DNA of 64,000 nucleotides from Rhodospirillaceae bacterium (GTDB taxonomy: Bacteria > Pseudomonadota > Alphaproteobacteria > Bin65), in contig JAPPLJ010000060.1 of NCBI GenBank assembly GCA_028819475.1, positions 124,001-188,000 of the forward strand, written 5' to 3'. The notes under the pieces are model-generated. The model had not been told where the DNA came from, ran no database searches, and saw only the letters and a program-made list of their open reading frames with translations. The translations under genes were made by a program, and so were the position numbers. Below are positions 19,220 through 28,698 of the stretch, in pieces. Position 1 is the first letter of the stretch; each line of letters begins with the position of its first letter.

Positions 19220-19987
19220 ATGGATGCCCTGCTCTCCATTACCGGCGTCTCGGTGCGTTTCGGCGGCGTCGACGCGCTCACCGATGTCGGATTCGAGGTT
19301 CCGCAGGGCGCCCTGCTCGGCCTGATCGGCCCGAACGGTGCCGGCAAGACCACCATGATGCGCGCGATCACCGGCATGGTCCGGCCGCAGGCCGGCAGCA
19401 TCGTGCTCGACGGCGCCGAGATTTCCCGCCTGTCGACCCATCGGCGGGTCAGGCTCGGCCTCGGCCTGTCGCAACAGATCGTCCGGCCGTTCGCCGGGAT
19501 GACCGCGATCGACAATGTCGCGCTCGCCGCCGGCTACGCCAAGACGGCGGACCCGCTCAAGGCGCTCGCTACGGCCTCGCGCCAGGCGGAACGCGAGCGG
19601 GCGCGCGACCTGCTCGATCTGGTCGGCGTCGCCGACGCCGCCGATTCCCTGCCGGCCGAACTGCCGCTCGGCACCCTCAAGCGGGTGGAGGTGGCTCGGG
19701 CCCTGGCCCTCGATCCGAAGCTGCTGCTGCTCGACGAGCCGCTGGCCGGCCTCAATACCAGCGAGGCCACACGGTTGGCCGAAACGGTCGTGGACCTGAA
19801 CCGCCAGGGCACGACCGTGGTGTTGATCGAACACAATCTGAGCGAAGTCATGCGCGTCTGCCGGCATCTCGTGGTGCTGGACAACGGCCGGAAGATCGGC
19901 GACGGCGACCCGGCGGAAGTCATGGCCGATCCGGCGGTGCGCGCCGCCTATCTCGGCGCGGCGGGGAATGAGCATGCTGCAGCTTGA
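19220..19987 (+). CDS. ABC transporter ATPase, LivG type
   Basis: 255 residues. Walker A GPNGAGKTT, Q-loop SQQIVRPFAGMTA, signature region LPLGTLKRVEVARALALDPK, Walker B LLLLDEPLAGLN and the H-loop LIEHNLSEVM are seen. The canonical LSGGQ signature is replaced by LPLGTLKR, a variant known in the LivG class. Its end overlaps the LivF-type gene by 20 bases. Cytosolic, energises the hut-linked importer. Confidence 0.9.
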   Translation: MDALLSITGVSVRFGGVDALTDVGFEVPQGALLGLIGPNGAGKTTMMRAITGMVRPQAGSIVLDGAEISRLSTHRRVRLGLGLSQQIVRPFAGMTAIDNVALAAGYAKTADPLKALATASRQAERERARDLLDLVGVADAADSLPAELPLGTLKRVEVARALALDPKLLLLDEPLAGLNTSEATRLAETVVDLNRQGTTVVLIEHNLSEVMRVCRHLVVLDNGRKIGDGDPAEVMADPAVRAAYLGAAGNEHAAA

Positions 19988-20681
19988 CCGCCTGACCTGC
20001 GGCTACGGACCCTTCCGGGCGGTCACCGACCTCAGCCTGGAGGTCCCGGACGGCAGCGTGCTGGCGCTGATCGGCGCCAACGGCGCGGGCAAGTCCTCGA
20101 CCCTGATGGCGGTCGCCGGCCATGTCGCCGCGATGGACGGCCGGATACTATTCGATGGCGCGGACATCACAGGCGAGCCGGCGCGGGCCCGGGTCCGCCG
20201 GGGCATCGCGCTGGCGCCGGAAGGCCGCCGCCTGTTCCCGGATCTGACGGTGCAGGAAAACCTGACCGTCGGCGGCTACAGCCGGTCGCGCCGCGCCGAG
20301 GCGCAGAATGTCGAGCGGGTCATGGCGCTGTTCCCGCGGCTGGAAGGGCGACTGAAGCAACTGGCCGGTTCGATGTCCGGCGGCGAGCAGCAGATGCTGG
20401 CGATCGGCCGCGCGTTGATGGCGGAGCCGAAGCTCCTGATGATCGACGAGGTTTCCCTCGGCCTGATGCCGGCGGTGATCGACGTGTGCTACGAGGCGCT
20501 CGACCGGCTGCGCGACGACGGGCTCGCCATCCTGCTGGTCGAGCAGAGCACACAGCGCGCGTTCGATATCGCCGATGCCGTGTGTGTCCTCGAGTCCGGC
20601 AAGGCGGTCTGGACCGGCAGCGCCGAAGCCGCGCGCGAGGATCCGGCCCTGGTCGAAGCCTATCTGGGACTGGCGGGATGA
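19968..20681 (+). CDS. ABC transporter ATPase, LivF type
   Basis: 237 residues. Walker A GANGAGKSS, RRGIALAPEGRRLFPDLTV Q-region, signature SMSGGEQQMLAIGRALM, Walker B KLLMIDEVSLGLMP and LLVEQSTQRAFDIAD. The usual LivF Walker B LDEPS is here IDEVSLG, a mild variant. The start may alternatively be the second Met, two codons on. The stop overlaps the hutC start by 4 bases, which ties this transporter to histidine metabolism. Confidence 0.9.
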   Translation: MSMLQLDRLTCGYGPFRAVTDLSLEVPDGSVLALIGANGAGKSSTLMAVAGHVAAMDGRILFDGADITGEPARARVRRGIALAPEGRRLFPDLTVQENLTVGGYSRSRRAEAQNVERVMALFPRLEGRLKQLAGSMSGGEQQMLAIGRALMAEPKLLMIDEVSLGLMPAVIDVCYEALDRLRDDGLAILLVEQSTQRAFDIADAVCVLESGKAVWTGSAEAAREDPALVEAYLGLAG

Positions 20682-21457
20682 GCGGTCAGGCGCCCGCAGC
20701 GGCCTTCGATGCGGCCGGCCCGACGCCGCTCTATCAGCAGGTCAAGGACTATGTCCGCCGTTCGATCCTGACCGGCGCCTGGCCGGTCGACCACCGCATC
20801 CCGTCGGAGAACGAACTGGTCCGCCTGTCCGGCGCCAGCCGGATGACGGTGCACCGCGCCCTGCGCGAACTCAAGGACGACGGCTGGCTGCACCGGGTCC
20901 AGGGGCAGGGGACATTCGTCGCCGACCGGCGCGCCCGGCTCGACCTGCTCGAAATCCGCAATATCGCCGACGTCATCCGCCGCCGCGGCGCCTACGGCTG
21001 CGACGTGATCCTGCACGAACGCGCCCGGCCGGCGGCGGAAATCGCGGAAGAGCTGGAAACGGCGCCGCAGGCCGACCTGTTCCACAGCCGGCTGGTCCAC
21101 CGGCTCGACGGCGCGCCGTTCCAGCTCGAGGACCGCTGGGTCAACCCGGCCGCCGCGCCGGACTATCTCGGCGTCGACCTGACGCGCCAGACGCCGAACG
21201 AATATCTCATGCGCGCCGCGCCGCTGAGCGAGGTCGAGCACCGGCTGGAAGCTGTCCTGCCCGGCCCGGTGGAGCAGAAACTACTGGGGATCGGCCGGCA
21301 TCAGCCCTGCCTGCTGCTGCACCGGCGCACCTGGTCCGGCGGCCGGGTCGCCTCGCGCGCCTGGCTGACCCATCCGGGCGACCGCTTCTACCTTTCGACA
21401 CGCTTCGCCCATGACGAAGGCCTGCCGCGATCCCCCCAACCGGAGCACGTGCCGTGA
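20678..21457 (+). CDS. hutC: Histidine utilisation repressor HutC (GntR family)
   Basis: 259 residues. The N-terminal winged helix begins near residue 18 ([20 protein letters not shown]) and continues [22 protein letters not shown]; the C-terminal half is a UTRA ligand-binding domain ending with [15 protein letters not shown], typical of HutC. The inducer in characterised members is urocanate. It overlaps both the LivF-type gene (ATGA) and hutU (GTGA), so it is translated as part of the operon it probably represses. Confidence 0.93.
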   Translation: MSGQAPAAAFDAAGPTPLYQQVKDYVRRSILTGAWPVDHRIPSENELVRLSGASRMTVHRALRELKDDGWLHRVQGQGTFVADRRARLDLLEIRNIADVIRRRGAYGCDVILHERARPAAEIAEELETAPQADLFHSRLVHRLDGAPFQLEDRWVNPAAAPDYLGVDLTRQTPNEYLMRAAPLSEVEHRLEAVLPGPVEQKLLGIGRHQPCLLLHRRTWSGGRVASRAWLTHPGDRFYLSTRFAHDEGLPRSPQPEHVP

Positions 21458-23142
21458 GCGACCGCCCGACCGAGACCAGCCGCCTCGACAACACGCGCGA
21501 GATCCGCGCGCCGCACGGCGACGAACTGAGCTGCAAGAGCTGGCTCACCGAAGCGCCGATGCGCATGCTGATGAACAATCTGGACGCCCAGGTCGCGGAG
21601 AAGCCGCAGGAACTCGTGGTCTACGGCGGGATCGGCCGGGCGGCGCGCAACTGGGAGAGCTACGACCGGATGGTGGCGGCGCTGCGGGCGCTGGAAGACG
21701 ACGAAACCCTGCTGGTCCAGTCGGGCAAGCCGGTCGGCGTCTTCCGCACCCACGCCGACGCGCCGCGGGTTCTGATCGCCAATTCCAACATCGTTCCCCA
21801 TTGGGCGACGCTGGAGAAATTCAACGAGCTCGACCGGCTCGGCCTGATGATGTTCGGCCAGATGACGGCGGGCTCGTGGATCTATATCGGCAGCCAGGGC
21901 ATCGTCCAGGGCACCTACGAAACCTTCGTCGAGGTCGGCCGGCAGCATTACGGCGGGGATCTCTCGGGCCGCTGGATCCTGACCGGCGGACTGGGCGGCA
22001 TGGGCGGCGCCCAGCCGATGGCGGCGACCATGGCCGGGGCGTCGCTGCTCTCGGTCGAGTGCCAGCCGAGCCGGATCGAGATGCGCCTGAAGACCGGCTA
22101 TCTCGACCGGCAGACGACCGACCTGGACGAGGCGCTGGCGATCGTCCGGGACGCCTGCGCGCGCAAGAAGGCAATCTCGGTCGGCCTGCTCGGCAACGCC
22201 GCGGAGATCTACCCGGAACTGGTCCGGCGCGGCGTGCGGCCGGACGCGGTGACCGACCAGACCAGCGCCCACGATCCGCTGAACGGCTACCTGCCGGCCG
22301 GCTGGACCCTTGCCGAATGGGAAGAGCGGCGCGAGCGCGACCCGGCGAGCACCATGAGGGCGGCGAAGGAATCGATGGCCGTGCAGGTCCGCGCCATGCT
22401 GGACTTCTGGGCGCAGGGCGTGCCGACCCTCGATTACGGTAACAACATCCGCCAGATGGCGCAGGAAATGGGCGTCGAGAACGCCTTCGACTTTCCCGGC
22501 TTCGTGCCGGCCTATATCCGGCCGCTGTTCTGCCGCGGCGTCGGGCCGTTCCGCTGGGCGGCGCTCTCCGGCGATCCGGAGGACATTTACCGCACCGACG
22601 CCAGGGTGAAGGAGTTGATGCCGGACAATCCGCACCTCCACAACTGGCTCGACATGGCGCGCAAGCGCATCCGCTTTCAGGGTCTGCCCTCGCGCATCTG
22701 CTGGGTCGGCCTGGGCGACCGGCACCGGCTCGGCCTCGCCTTCAACGAGATGGTCGCGACGGGCGAGCTGTCGGCGCCGGTGGTGATCGGCCGGGACCAT
22801 CTGGACAGCGGCTCGGTTGCCAGCCCGAACCGCGAGACCGAAGGCATGATCGACGGCTCGGACGCGGTGTCCGACTGGCCGATGCTCAACGCGATGCTCA
22901 ACACGGCCTCGGGCGCGACCTGGGTCAGCCTGCATCATGGCGGCGGCGTCGGCATCGGCTTTTCCCAGCATGCCGGCATGGTGATCGTGTGCGACGGCAC
23001 GGAGGCGGCCGCGGCGCGCATCGGGCGGGTGCTGTGGAACGATCCGGCCAGCGGCGTCATGCGCCACGCCGACGCCGGCTACGACGACGCCATCGCCTGC
23101 GCCCGCGAGCACGGGCTGAATTTGCCGTTTCTGGAGGGGTGA
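21454..23142 (+). CDS. hutU: Urocanate hydratase
   Basis: 562 residues, full length for urocanase, from a GTG overlapping the hutC stop. Visible are the NAD-binding [27 protein letters not shown]-type strand, [34 protein letters not shown] and the [18 protein letters not shown] block that carries the active-site Cys, plus [17 protein letters not shown]. It converts urocanate to 4-imidazolone-5-propionate for HutI. Last gene of the transporter-hutC-hutU operon. Confidence 0.96.
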   Translation: MSDRPTETSRLDNTREIRAPHGDELSCKSWLTEAPMRMLMNNLDAQVAEKPQELVVYGGIGRAARNWESYDRMVAALRALEDDETLLVQSGKPVGVFRTHADAPRVLIANSNIVPHWATLEKFNELDRLGLMMFGQMTAGSWIYIGSQGIVQGTYETFVEVGRQHYGGDLSGRWILTGGLGGMGGAQPMAATMAGASLLSVECQPSRIEMRLKTGYLDRQTTDLDEALAIVRDACARKKAISVGLLGNAAEIYPELVRRGVRPDAVTDQTSAHDPLNGYLPAGWTLAEWEERRERDPASTMRAAKESMAVQVRAMLDFWAQGVPTLDYGNNIRQMAQEMGVENAFDFPGFVPAYIRPLFCRGVGPFRWAALSGDPEDIYRTDARVKELMPDNPHLHNWLDMARKRIRFQGLPSRICWVGLGDRHRLGLAFNEMVATGELSAPVVIGRDHLDSGSVASPNRETEGMIDGSDAVSDWPMLNAMLNTASGATWVSLHHGGGVGIGFSQHAGMVIVCDGTEAAAARIGRVLWNDPASGVMRHADAGYDDAIACAREHGLNLPFLEG

Positions 23143-23270
23143 ATCTTTGCATCCGTCGCAGGCCAGGCTCCTGGGAGGAGTTCAGGCTTGCCGGCCGCCG
23201 GGTCGCTCGTTTTTAAATGATTGTTTAAAATCGAGTCTGCCAAGTCTTTGAAATTGCTTGATTTATGAAA

Positions 23271-23286
23271 TAGACAGACCGGTCTA
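23271..23286. promoter_or_regulatory. TetR-type operator-like palindrome without a nearby regulator
   Basis: TAGACAGACCGGTCTA holds the perfect palindrome AGACCGGTCT (23276-23285) and flanking TAGAC/GTCTA halves, a pattern common for TetR/AcrR operators. It lies in an A/T-rich promoter-like setting (TTGAAATTGCTTGATT upstream). No TetR gene and no downstream gene closer than about 890 bases is visible. Confidence 0.4.
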
Positions 23287-23583
23287 TACATCGTGTTTTT
23301 TTGCACTCCGCCAGTCCTAACCCTTTGGAATCGTTGGAAACACGCTTTCCGGAGGCGCGCAAAAAAAATCCAGATAGGAAATTTTCCAGTCTCCCGGCCG
23401 GGCGGGAGCGCCGGTCGACACCGGGGGCGGCATCGCCGGGCAGGATCGGGCCAGCACGGCCCGGCGGAATCGGAGGGTCGAACCGGAGGGTCGAAACGAA
23501 TGGGGTCCGGCCGTCAAGCCCAATGGCGCACGGGTCGAGAGTCAGTTTGAATTTCAGTGTCGACCGGCGCCAATCCCCTGTCC

Positions 23584-23714
23584 GTCATTTCGACCGAAGC
23601 CCCGGATTCATCCGGGGCGGAGCGGAGAAATCTTTCGCCTGCGGAGCCCGGTCCAAAGCACTGTTCCGGAAAGATTTCTCCACTGCGCGGCTACGCCGCT
23701 CCGGTCGAAATGAC
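23584..23714. repeat. Long imperfect inverted repeat, copy 1 of a dispersed family
   Basis: Outer arms GTCATTTCGACCG and CGGTCGAAATGAC at the ends, plus inner arms GGAGAAATCTTTC and GAAAGATTTCTCC, would fold 131 bases into one long hairpin. The right part (CCGGTCGAAATGACGGGGAG) recurs with one change at 28633-28652, so this is a dispersed intergenic repeat, non-coding. Confidence 0.75.
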
Positions 23715-24172
23715 GGGGAGGGCGGAACGGTCCCGCACGGTCCTCCGCCTGTTTCTTCGTTTGCTTCTTTTCGGGAGGGGCGTCGGCCGGCCGCTGCAGG
23801 CGCACTTCGGGCGTTGACGGGGCCGATATAGGGCATCGGATCGACCGTGTCAAGGCAAATTATCGTAAAAAAGGAAATAATTTTGAAAGGCCGGCCCTGC
23901 GGAGCCCGCCGTGCGGGGGTGCAGGGCGGCAAGGATGGAAGGGCACGCAGGATTGCGTTGCCCGCTGTAAATTATTTCCGGACGGCGTTTCACAAAGGAC
24001 TCCTCGGGAGAGATACCTGAGAAGGGGGGCCGGATTGAAGGAATACCGGTTGCCTCAAACCGCTTTGCCGCCGAGAGCCGGTTCGCACCCGACTGCCAAA
24101 TCCGAGCCTGCCGTTTCTTGACAGCTGGAACCCGTGCCGCAACACTCCCGGCGCTGCGGAAGGAAGATCGCC

Positions 24173-25057
24173 ATGCCCGATTCGATGGACCTGACCGGCC
24201 TCGATATTTCCCCGTCCGGCGGCGGGGTCGGGGCGTTTGTCAACGATATCGACCTGCGGACGATCGGCGCCGGGGAGGCGGCGGCGATCCGGGCGACGCT
24301 GGGGCGCCACGGCGTGCTGTTCTTCCGCGATCAGAACCTCGATCCCGACGCTCACATCGCCTTCGCCCGCAAGATCGGCGCGATCAACATCAACCGCTTC
24401 TTCAAGCCGACCGACACCCATCCCGAGGTCGCGACCGTGCTGAAAGAGCCGGACCAGAAACACAATATCGGCGGCGGCTGGCACGCCGACCACAGCTATG
24501 ACGAGGCGCCGGCACTCGGCTCGATCCTGGTCGCGGTCGAGATTCCGCCCTTCGGCGGCGATACCCTGTTCGCCGGCGCTTCAGCCGCCTGGGAGACGCT
24601 TTCCGGCGGCATGAAGACAATGCTGTCCGGCCTGCGCGCCGTGCATTCCAGCCGCCATACCTTCGGCAAGGAGGCAGGCGCAAGGAACGCGGAGATCCAG
24701 GCCGAGCACTTCGGCAACGCCGAACTGGCGACGCAGGATTCGGTGCATCCGGTCGTCATCCGTCATCCGATCAGCGGCCGGCCCGCGCTTTACGTCAATC
24801 CGGGATTTACGCTGCGCTTCGACGGCTGGACCGACGCCGAGAGCAAGCCGCTGCTCGACTTTCTCTACGCCCATGTCGTCAAGCCGGAGCACACCTACCG
24901 CTTCCGCTGGGAGCCGGGCTCGGTCGCCTTCTGGGACAACCGGGCGACCTGGCACTATGCGCTCAACGACTATCACGGCCACCGCCGGCTGATGCACAGG
25001 ATCACGCTGGAAGGCGAGACGCTGGACGGTGCGCCGGAGGTCGCGCCGGCGGCGTAG
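24173..25057 (+). CDS. TauD/TfdA-family Fe(II)/2-oxoglutarate dioxygenase
   Basis: 294 residues from the ATG at 24173 preceded by GGAAGGA; a GTG at 24134 is less likely. Iron ligands: H-x-D in GGGWHADHSYDEAP and the distal His in NRATWHYALNDYHGH, with RRLMHRITLEG holding the 2-oxoglutarate Arg. The N-terminal GVLFFRDQNLDPDAHIAFAR and FVNDIDL segments are typical of the TauD/TfdA group. Members oxidise sulfonates, phenoxyacids and other small molecules, so the substrate is open. It stands alone, with no transporter next to it. Confidence 0.85.
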   Translation: MPDSMDLTGLDISPSGGGVGAFVNDIDLRTIGAGEAAAIRATLGRHGVLFFRDQNLDPDAHIAFARKIGAININRFFKPTDTHPEVATVLKEPDQKHNIGGGWHADHSYDEAPALGSILVAVEIPPFGGDTLFAGASAAWETLSGGMKTMLSGLRAVHSSRHTFGKEAGARNAEIQAEHFGNAELATQDSVHPVVIRHPISGRPALYVNPGFTLRFDGWTDAESKPLLDFLYAHVVKPEHTYRFRWEPGSVAFWDNRATWHYALNDYHGHRRLMHRITLEGETLDGAPEVAPAA

Positions 25058-25204
25058 CGCCGGTTTATCTGGTGCTGAGCCGCGCGCCTCGGGTCGGCGA
25101 TCGGGATCCCGCGCGCAATCCCGCTCAACGCGCTCACGACGCGCGCGCCGGTTGACGATGCGGGTATCCGGGGCTACCTGCTGGATATAGGCACGGAGTT
25201 CGCG

Positions 25205-26131
25205 ATGAGAGTCATCCTCGCCCAGCCGCGCGGCTTTTGCGCCGGTGTCGAACGCGCGATCGAAATTGTGGAGAAGGCGCTGGATCGTTACGGGCCGCCG
25301 GTCTATGTGCGCCACGAGATCGTGCACAACAAGCGGGTCGTGCAGGAACTCACCGTCAAGGGCGCCCGGTTCGTGGAGGAGCTGGACGAAATCCCCGACG
25401 GCGCGATCACCGTTTTCAGCGCCCACGGCGTCGCCCAGTCGGTCGAGGATACCGCCTCCGACCGGTCCCTGCCGGTGCTCGATGCGACCTGCCCGCTGGT
25501 CGCCAAGGTGCACAAGGAAGGCCAGCGCTATGCCGAAAAGGGCTTCGAGGTCGTCCTGATCGGCCACGAAGGCCATCCGGAAGTCGTCGGCACGATGGGC
25601 CGGATTCCGGGTATCGTGCATCTGGTGCAGGATACCGGCGATGTCGAAACGCTCTCTCCGGCCAATCCCGACAAGCTGGCCTATGTGACGCAGACGACGC
25701 TTTCCGTCGACGACACCCGCGAGGTCATCGAGGCGCTCAAGGCCCGGTTCCCGGGCATCGCCGGTCCTGACGTCAAGGACATCTGCTACGCCACCCAGAA
25801 CCGGCAGGCGGCCGTGCGGAAATTGTCGGAGACGGTCGATCTGATCCTGGTCGTCGGGGCGCAGAACAGCTCAAACTCGAACCGGCTGCGCGAGCTCGGC
25901 GGCGAAGAGGGCACGCCCAGTTACCTTGTCGAGGAGGTCGATGCTGTCGATCCGGACTGGTTCGGCAGCGTGGCGGCGGTCGGCGTGACCGCCGGCGCCT
26001 CGACCCCGGAGCGTCTGGTCGACGAGGTGATCGACCGGCTGCGCGAGATCGCCCCGGTCGAGCTGTCCATCATGGACGGCATCGAAGAGCACATCCGCTT
26101 CAAGCTGCCGGAGCAGCTGCGCGCGGCCTGA
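25205..26131 (+). CDS. ispH: 4-Hydroxy-3-methylbut-2-enyl diphosphate reductase
   Basis: 308 residues. The three [4Fe-4S] cysteines of IspH/LytB are visible: [14 protein letters not shown] near the start, [12 protein letters not shown] in the middle and [13 protein letters not shown] in the last third. [12 protein letters not shown] and the HGVAQSVE block are also diagnostic. It makes IPP and DMAPP from HMBPP in the last step of the MEP isoprenoid pathway, in the cytosol. Monocistronic here; a hairpin follows before the convergent MFS gene. Confidence 0.97.
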   Translation: MRVILAQPRGFCAGVERAIEIVEKALDRYGPPVYVRHEIVHNKRVVQELTVKGARFVEELDEIPDGAITVFSAHGVAQSVEDTASDRSLPVLDATCPLVAKVHKEGQRYAEKGFEVVLIGHEGHPEVVGTMGRIPGIVHLVQDTGDVETLSPANPDKLAYVTQTTLSVDDTREVIEALKARFPGIAGPDVKDICYATQNRQAAVRKLSETVDLILVVGAQNSSNSNRLRELGGEEGTPSYLVEEVDAVDPDWFGSVAAVGVTAGASTPERLVDEVIDRLREIAPVELSIMDGIEEHIRFKLPEQLRAA

Positions 26132-26174
26132 GGCCGTTCTTTGGTACGCCGCGATACCGGCGCTCTGCGTTCGG

Positions 26175-26199
26175 ACGGGCCGGCGGATTGCCGGCCCGT
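26175..26199. terminator. GC-rich hairpin between convergent ispH and MFS gene
   Basis: Arms ACGGGCCGGC (26175-26184) and GCCGGCCCGT (26190-26199) pair over 10 bases with a 5-base loop. No T-run follows, but the position between converging genes fits a shared transcription end. Confidence 0.5.
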
Positions 26200-26258
26200 G
26201 GGCTCGACCGCCGTCGAAAGCGAACAACTGCCACGATATTGGCTCCCGCTCGGTCAAT

Positions 26259-27464
26259 TTACATCCCGCGGTTCGTGTTTCGTATCGTCGCTGCCCGACC
26301 CTTCCTGAAGAAACACGTCAAGGGATTGGATTGTTCCAAGAGTGCGGCGGTCGCGATCAGGAAGATCGAAGTGGCGATCAGCGACGGAGCGAAGCTCGCC
26401 GTCGCGTCGTAGAGCGCGCCGGCGAAAACCGGCCCAATCGTCTGGCCGGTTGCGAACGCCGCCGTCATCGCTACGACGTGGCGCACGGCATCGGTCGAGC
26501 CCGCGATACGGTGCGCCTCCCGGAGCCCGGCCATGGTAATGACCATGAAGGTGCCGCCCACGCACAGCCCGGCGGCGACGATCGAGAGAATGTGGGGAAA
26601 CAGAACGGGCAACGGCAGTCCGGCGCCCATGACCACCTGGCTGACACTCCATATCCTCCGGTTGGAGAAACGCCGGTGCAACGCCGCCGAGGCTAGGGTC
26701 GAGAGGAAAGCGGCGGCACCGAAAACCGGCCATCCCCAGCCGAAGATCAACGGCGAAGGCACGATCTCCCGCGCCATTGCAGGCAGATATGTGCCGGGCA
26801 CGATGTAGCCGAGCCCGGCCGCGCCGTAAACCACGACGACGGTCCAGGCGATCGGCGTCCGTTCGGCGACGGGCGCGCTCCGCGACGGCCGCGCCGCGGG
26901 AACCTCGGGGCCGAGCTTTGTCCAAAGCGCAGCCGCGATCAGGAGCGCCACGGCGCCGAAGACAAGCCAGGCGGCCTCATTGGCCACACTAAAAGCCATC
27001 ATCGCGAAACAGCCCAAACCGGCCAGCGCGACCCCCGCGCCGACGCCGGAAAACACCCATCCCTGACGATCGGGCCGACCTTGCTCTGCCAGCGCATTGA
27101 CGCAATGGGTCCCGACCAGAACAAGGACCCAGGCGCTGGCGACGCCGGCGATCCAGCGAAGCGCCAGCCAGAGCCAGAACTCCCCGGTAAGCCCCATCGC
27201 TAGCGTCGCGAGGCCGATCGCGATGAGCGACGCCGGCAGCAGCGCGCGCGGAGACATAGGGACGCGGGCGGCGGTCAGCGCGCCCATCAGATATCCGACG
27301 AAGTGGGCCGTGGTGAGCAGGCCGCCGCCGGGGATCGTTACGACCCCGTCCGCCAGCATCATGGGGAGAAGCGGCGTGAACGCGAACCGGCCGATCCCGA
27401 TCGCGACCGCCAGCCCGGCGAAACCGATGAGGGCAATACGGAGCGTCGGGTCTTTCGCTGGCAT
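26259..27464 (-). CDS. MFS transporter, YbfB/YjiJ type
   Basis: 401 residues with about 12 hydrophobic spans. It starts with LRIALIGFAGLAVAIGIGRF and the following FTPLLPMMLADG, the pattern of the YbfB/YjiJ family of small major-facilitator proteins. An inner-membrane secondary transporter of unknown substrate, possibly an exporter. A LysR-type regulator is divergent with a 103-base, A/T-rich shared promoter region, so the regulator probably controls it. Confidence 0.83.
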   Translation of the reverse strand: MPAKDPTLRIALIGFAGLAVAIGIGRFAFTPLLPMMLADGVVTIPGGGLLTTAHFVGYLMGALTAARVPMSPRALLPASLIAIGLATLAMGLTGEFWLWLALRWIAGVASAWVLVLVGTHCVNALAEQGRPDRQGWVFSGVGAGVALAGLGCFAMMAFSVANEAAWLVFGAVALLIAAALWTKLGPEVPAARPSRSAPVAERTPIAWTVVVVYGAAGLGYIVPGTYLPAMAREIVPSPLIFGWGWPVFGAAAFLSTLASAALHRRFSNRRIWSVSQVVMGAGLPLPVLFPHILSIVAAGLCVGGTFMVITMAGLREAHRIAGSTDAVRHVVAMTAAFATGQTIGPVFAGALYDATASFAPSLIATSIFLIATAALLEQSNPLTCFFRKGRAATIRNTNRGM

Positions 27465-27526
27465 CTCGAACCGGCTGTGCCGAGGGCGTTGCCGGTGACG
27501 ATAGGGCTTGTCTTCTATCTAAAATA

Positions 27527-27558
27527 ATGAATTATAAAGAATATGAATTTCATAATTC
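27527..27558. promoter_or_regulatory. Operator/promoter between divergent MFS and LysR genes
   Basis: GAATTAT (27529-27535) and ATAATTC (27552-27558) form an inverted repeat, with a second palindrome ATGAATTTCAT (27543-27553) between them, all in a strikingly A/T-rich patch just upstream of the LysR start at 27568. Position and symmetry fit a LysR-type binding site that overlaps both promoters. Confidence 0.55.
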
Positions 27559-27567
27559 GTGATAGCA

Positions 27568-28479
27568 ATGGCGGACTTTGATCTCCGCGCGCTGGAAATC
27601 TTCCGCACCGTCGCGCACGAAGGCAGCGTGTCGTGCGCCGCGCAGAAGCTGAACCGGGTGCAGTCCAACGTCTCGACACGGATCAAGCAGCTTGAAGAGC
27701 ATCTCGGCAAGGCGCTGTTCCTACGCCACAACCGTGGCCTCACGCTGACGCCGGACGGCGAAGTCCTGCTCGCCTATGCCGACCGGTTGCTTCAACTTTC
27801 GACCGAGGCGTCCGAGGCGATGAAGAAGGGCGTCCCGCGGGGTGTTTTTCGCATCGGCACGATGGAAAGCACCGCGGCGGCGCGGCTGCCGGCAATCCTG
27901 TCGCGCTACCACGCGCTCTACCCGGAGGTCCGGATCGAGATCGAGACCGACGTCGCACGCGGGCTGACCCGGCGTCTGCTCAATCACGACATCGAGGTCG
28001 CGTTCGTCGCCGAGCCGGTCGCGTTCGACCGGCTGCGGACCCGCGGCGTGTTCGAGGAGAGCCTGGTTCTGGTCGCGCCGCCTTCCCTCCCGCCGCTCGA
28101 TCAGCCGAGCGAGATCAGCGGAAAAACGATCGTCGCCTTCGAAGCGGGCTGCGCCTACCGGCGCTATCTGGAGGACTGGATCCTTGAAGCCGGCATCGTG
28201 CCGGGGAACATCCTGTCGGTCGGCTCCTACCTCGGCATCCTGTCCTGCGTGGCGGCCGGCGCCGGATACGCTGTGGTGCCGCAGTCCGTGCTCGATACGG
28301 TCTCGCTGACGGGCGCCATTCGGTGCTATCCCCTGCCCGGCAGGTTTTCCCGCATCACCACCCTGGTCGCCTGGCGCGACGACTATCGCTCGGTCAATTT
28401 CGATGCGCTGCTCGATCTGCTACCGGAACATGATCCGGGCCGTCTTCCTCTCGTTAAGAATGACACCGCAGAGCCCTAG
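27568..28479 (+). CDS. LysR-family transcriptional regulator
   Basis: 303 residues from ATG at 27568 (MADFDLRALEIFRTVAHEGS); a GTG three codons upstream is possible. N-terminal winged HTH (residues about 5-62: SCAAQKLNRVQSNVSTRIKQ, LEEHLGKALFLRHNRGLTLT) followed by a LysR substrate-binding domain starting at FRIGTMESTAAARLP. Cytosolic DNA-binding protein; its likely target is the divergent MFS gene. The effector is unknown. Confidence 0.9.
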   Translation: MADFDLRALEIFRTVAHEGSVSCAAQKLNRVQSNVSTRIKQLEEHLGKALFLRHNRGLTLTPDGEVLLAYADRLLQLSTEASEAMKKGVPRGVFRIGTMESTAAARLPAILSRYHALYPEVRIEIETDVARGLTRRLLNHDIEVAFVAEPVAFDRLRTRGVFEESLVLVAPPSLPPLDQPSEISGKTIVAFEAGCAYRRYLEDWILEAGIVPGNILSVGSYLGILSCVAAGAGYAVVPQSVLDTVSLTGAIRCYPLPGRFSRITTLVAWRDDYRSVNFDALLDLLPEHDPGRLPLVKNDTAEP

Positions 28480-28509
28480 TATTGGCCGCGTCAGCGACCG
28501 CCGCCGATC

Positions 28510-28652
28510 GTCGCTGCCGGCCGGAGCGAAAACGGAGAGTCGGGGCGTTGCGGAGAAATCCGTCCGCTGACGTGCTTCGGGTCCAGCGCTCGGCGGGGAA
28601 GATATCTCCGCGCCACGGTCCTGCGGACCGTTCCGGTCGATATGACGGGGAG
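28510..28652. repeat. Dispersed inverted repeat, degenerate copy 2
   Basis: Shares GGAGAAAT, GATATCTCC and the end CCGGTCGATATGACGGGGAG (28633-28652; 19 of 20 bases equal to 23701-23720) with the repeat at 23584-23714. Arms are more eroded. It fills most of the gap between the convergent LysR and arylsulfotransferase-like genes. Confidence 0.65.
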
Positions 28653-28698
28653 AAGGGTCGGGGAACTCTGGGCCCTGCACGCCGCAGCGGGGCTCGCT

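Larger units (their letters stand above)
23143..24172. other. Gene-free stretch of about 1 kb between hutU and the TauD-like gene
   Basis: No frame here resembles a known protein or shows a convincing start. The stretch begins with an A/T-rich section (about 23210-23300), contains a 16-base palindromic operator-like sequence at 23271-23286, the long dispersed inverted repeat at 23584-23714, and short A/T-rich patches near 23860-23890. It may be the scar of a lost gene. Confidence 0.6.

Noticed and set aside
17434-19515. A 693-codon open frame on the minus strand opposite livH/livM-type genes
   Set aside because: It is an antisense shadow of real permease genes in GC-rich DNA; its translation is low-complexity and Asp/Gly/Arg-rich, with no family features.
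23301-23831. Open frames of up to 176 codons in the gap after hutU
   Set aside because: They cross the long inverted repeat, lack ribosome-binding sites and show only repeat-derived composition.
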